Of a DNA stretch of 37,493 nucleotides, positions 36,252 through 37,493 are shown piece after piece. A model generated the notes under the pieces. The model saw only the letters and a list, made by a program, of their open reading frames with translations, did not search any database and was not told the origin of the DNA. The position numbers and the translations under genes are program-made. The stretch comes from Prevotellaceae bacterium (GTDB lineage: Bacteria > Bacteroidota > Bacteroidia > Bacteroidales > Bacteroidaceae), in NCBI GenBank assembly GCA_031262785.1, contig JAISHB010000042.1:1-37493 (forward strand). The letters are read 5' to 3'. Numbering within the stretch: the stretch's first letter is position 1; each line of letters starts with the position of its first letter.

Positions 36252-37493
36252 TTATCTATTCTTATTTCTTTTCATCGAAGCTTTGATGAAGTAGGTAATC
36301 AGCAGGATATAGGCCGCCAAAGCCAGCACCTCCGACCACGCGTTGTTCAACCACGCATCATTTACCAGATAAATGCCGCGAAAGCGCATGGCGGCGCTCA
36401 CCACTCCCCTCAAAGCACCTCCGGCGATGAAGCCCGAGGCCAGCAACGTGCCCTTTTCGGTGCGTGCGGTGTTCACGGTGGCATCTTTGCTGCGGGTACT
36501 AACATACCAATTAATGGCGCCTCCCACCACCAGCGGGATGTTCAGTTGCAAGGGGATGAACATGCCCAGCGCAAAAGCCAGCGCGGGTATTTTGAAGAAG
36601 TTTAGCACGATGGCCAGCAAGGCACCGATGCCGTAGAGTATCCACGGCGCGCCCGTTCCGCTCATCAACGGTTTGATGACGGCTGCCATCGCGTTGGCTT
36701 GTGGTGCCGACAACTCTCCGCTGGTAAATCCGTAGGTATCATTGAGGATAATCATCACGCCTCCCACGGTGGCGGCCGAGACCAGCGTGCCGAGGAATTT
36801 CCAGCTCTCTTGTTTTACGGGCGTGCTGCCCAGCCAATAGCCTATTTTCAAGTCGGTGATGAAACCTCCGGCCATCGACAGGGCGGTGCAGACCACGCCT
36901 CCCATAATCAGGGCGGCAACCATGCCGCCGGGGCCGTTTAGTCCCACAGCCACCATGATGACCGATGCCAGGATAAGCGTCATCAGCGTCATGCCCGACA
37001 CCGGATTGGTGCCCACAATGGCGATGGCGTTAGCGGCCACCGTGGTAAACAGAAAGGTGATGAATGCCACCACCAGAATAGCCACCACGGTGTGCAGCAG
37101 ATTGCCCTGCATCACATCGAAGTAGAAAAAGAGCGCTACGGCGGCCAATGTCAGCAACGAGCCGATGGCGATAATCTTCATGGAAAGGTCGCGTTGGGTA
37201 CGTTTGACGGCGGTGGTGACGGCAGATTTTCCTCCCATCTCCTTGGCAGCCAGTCCGACGGCGCTTTTAATGATGCTCCACGACTTGACAATACCGATGA
37301 TGCCGGCCATGGCAATGCCCCCGATGCCGATGCTCTTGGCGTAATAGTTAAAGATCTCTTCGGGCGACATCATGCCCACGGTGGTTGTAATCTCGGGGTT
37401 CCACTGGTTCAGCAGTGTCTCGCCCCACAAGAGCGACATGCCCGGGATGATAACCCACCACACGGCCAACGATCCGGCGCAGATGATGGCGGC
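36252..37493 (-). CDS. OPT family oligopeptide transporter (C-terminal part; cut by window end)
   Basis: The frame is open to the right edge, so only the last ~413 residues of an expected ~650 are present. About nine hydrophobic helices are visible (for example IGIGGIAMAGIIGIVKSW, AVVAILVVAFITFLFTTVAANAIAIVG, MTLMTLILASVIMVAVGLNGPGG). NPVSGMTLMT, the later GMFIPLQLNIPLVVGGAINW and the end LITYFIKASMKRNKNR match the bacterial OPT family, which moves short peptides (or metal complexes) across the inner membrane. It appears to be upstream of, and probably co-transcribed with, the esterase, GH2 and DUF1460 genes. The TTG near 37469 is not a true start. Confidence 0.9.
   Translation of the reverse strand, partial: AAIICAGSLAVWWVIIPGMSLLWGETLLNQWNPEITTTVGMMSPEEIFNYYAKSIGIGGIAMAGIIGIVKSWSIIKSAVGLAAKEMGGKSAVTTAVKRTQRDLSMKIIAIGSLLTLAAVALFFYFDVMQGNLLHTVVAILVVAFITFLFTTVAANAIAIVGTNPVSGMTLMTLILASVIMVAVGLNGPGGMVAALIMGGVVCTALSMAGGFITDLKIGYWLGSTPVKQESWKFLGTLVSAATVGGVMIILNDTYGFTSGELSAPQANAMAAVIKPLMSGTGAPWILYGIGALLAIVLNFFKIPALAFALGMFIPLQLNIPLVVGGAINWYVSTRSKDATVNTARTEKGTLLASGFIAGGALRGVVSAAMRFRGIYLVNDAWLNNAWSEVLALAAYILLITYFIKASMKRNKNR

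Overview
The window reads as a chromosomal segment of a Bacteroidales bacterium, most likely in or near the family Bacteroidaceae. This rests on several kinds of evidence. The promoters match the Bacteroidetes sigma-factor box TAnnTTTG (exact copies at 6180, 7285, 18102, 21940, 22244, 25758, 25779 and 31284). There is a complete moxR-DUF58-bat aerotolerance operon. Families centred on this phylum are present (DUF4295, DUF3822, DUF6261, HU-LysM fusion, C-terminal type IX-like sorting domain), as is a KorA/KorB 2-oxoacid:ferredoxin oxidoreductase typical of anaerobes. The DNA is rich in G+C for a Bacteroides relative, so no species is named. No transposase, prophage gene, rRNA or CRISPR array was seen.

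Layout. 1-700: a small exported TPR-like protein. 695-6059 (minus): korA-korB followed by a YfhO-type membrane protein. 6201-6272: tRNA-Arg(CCT) with its own promoter. 6446-7216 (minus): a DUF6261 protein. 7399-7745: an array of degenerate 41-bp repeats. 7916-8553 (plus): rpmB-rpmG-DUF4295 with promoter and terminator. 8610-18000 (minus): one tightly packed transcription unit, moxR-DUF58-membrane protein-batA-batB/batC fusion-batD-batE-aroB, with a good promoter at 18102-18132. 18201-21901 (minus): ftsY-rimO-HU-(HU/TM/LysM). 21986-22195: a 42-bp repeat array between the divergent promoters of ftsY and a cardiolipin synthase (22256-23695, plus). 23714-25743 (minus): a conserved anchored protein, DUF3822 and rsmD. 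25842-27251 (plus): a RecD-like helicase. 27285-27592: a 22-bp-period array of fourteen palindromic units. 27645-31163 (minus): a beta-propeller protein and a large exported amidase. 31368-37493 (minus): an OPT transporter (cut by the window end), an esterase, a GH2 beta-galactosidase and a DUF1460 cell-wall hydrolase.

How the genes work together. The bat unit encodes an AAA+ chaperone-like ATPase plus VWA, TPR and SH3 envelope proteins thought to form one inner-membrane/periplasmic complex. The ftsY-rimO-HU unit joins membrane targeting, ribosome modification and nucleoid proteins. Its last product has a cytoplasmic HU domain, a membrane segment and a periplasmic LysM domain, so it could tie DNA to the cell wall. 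The right third carries two peptidoglycan-hydrolase-like proteins close to an oligopeptide transporter and a glycosidase/esterase pair, which suggests scavenging or remodelling of glycans and wall peptides.

The least explained parts are three intergenic repeat arrays with basic or half periods of about 20.5, 21 and 22 bp (about two DNA turns). The 22-bp array at 27285-27592 is the most regular. The 42-bp array before ftsY resembles the 42-bp coding repeat in the HU-LysM linker 3 kb away. All calls come from reading the sequence by eye; no database search or folding program was run.
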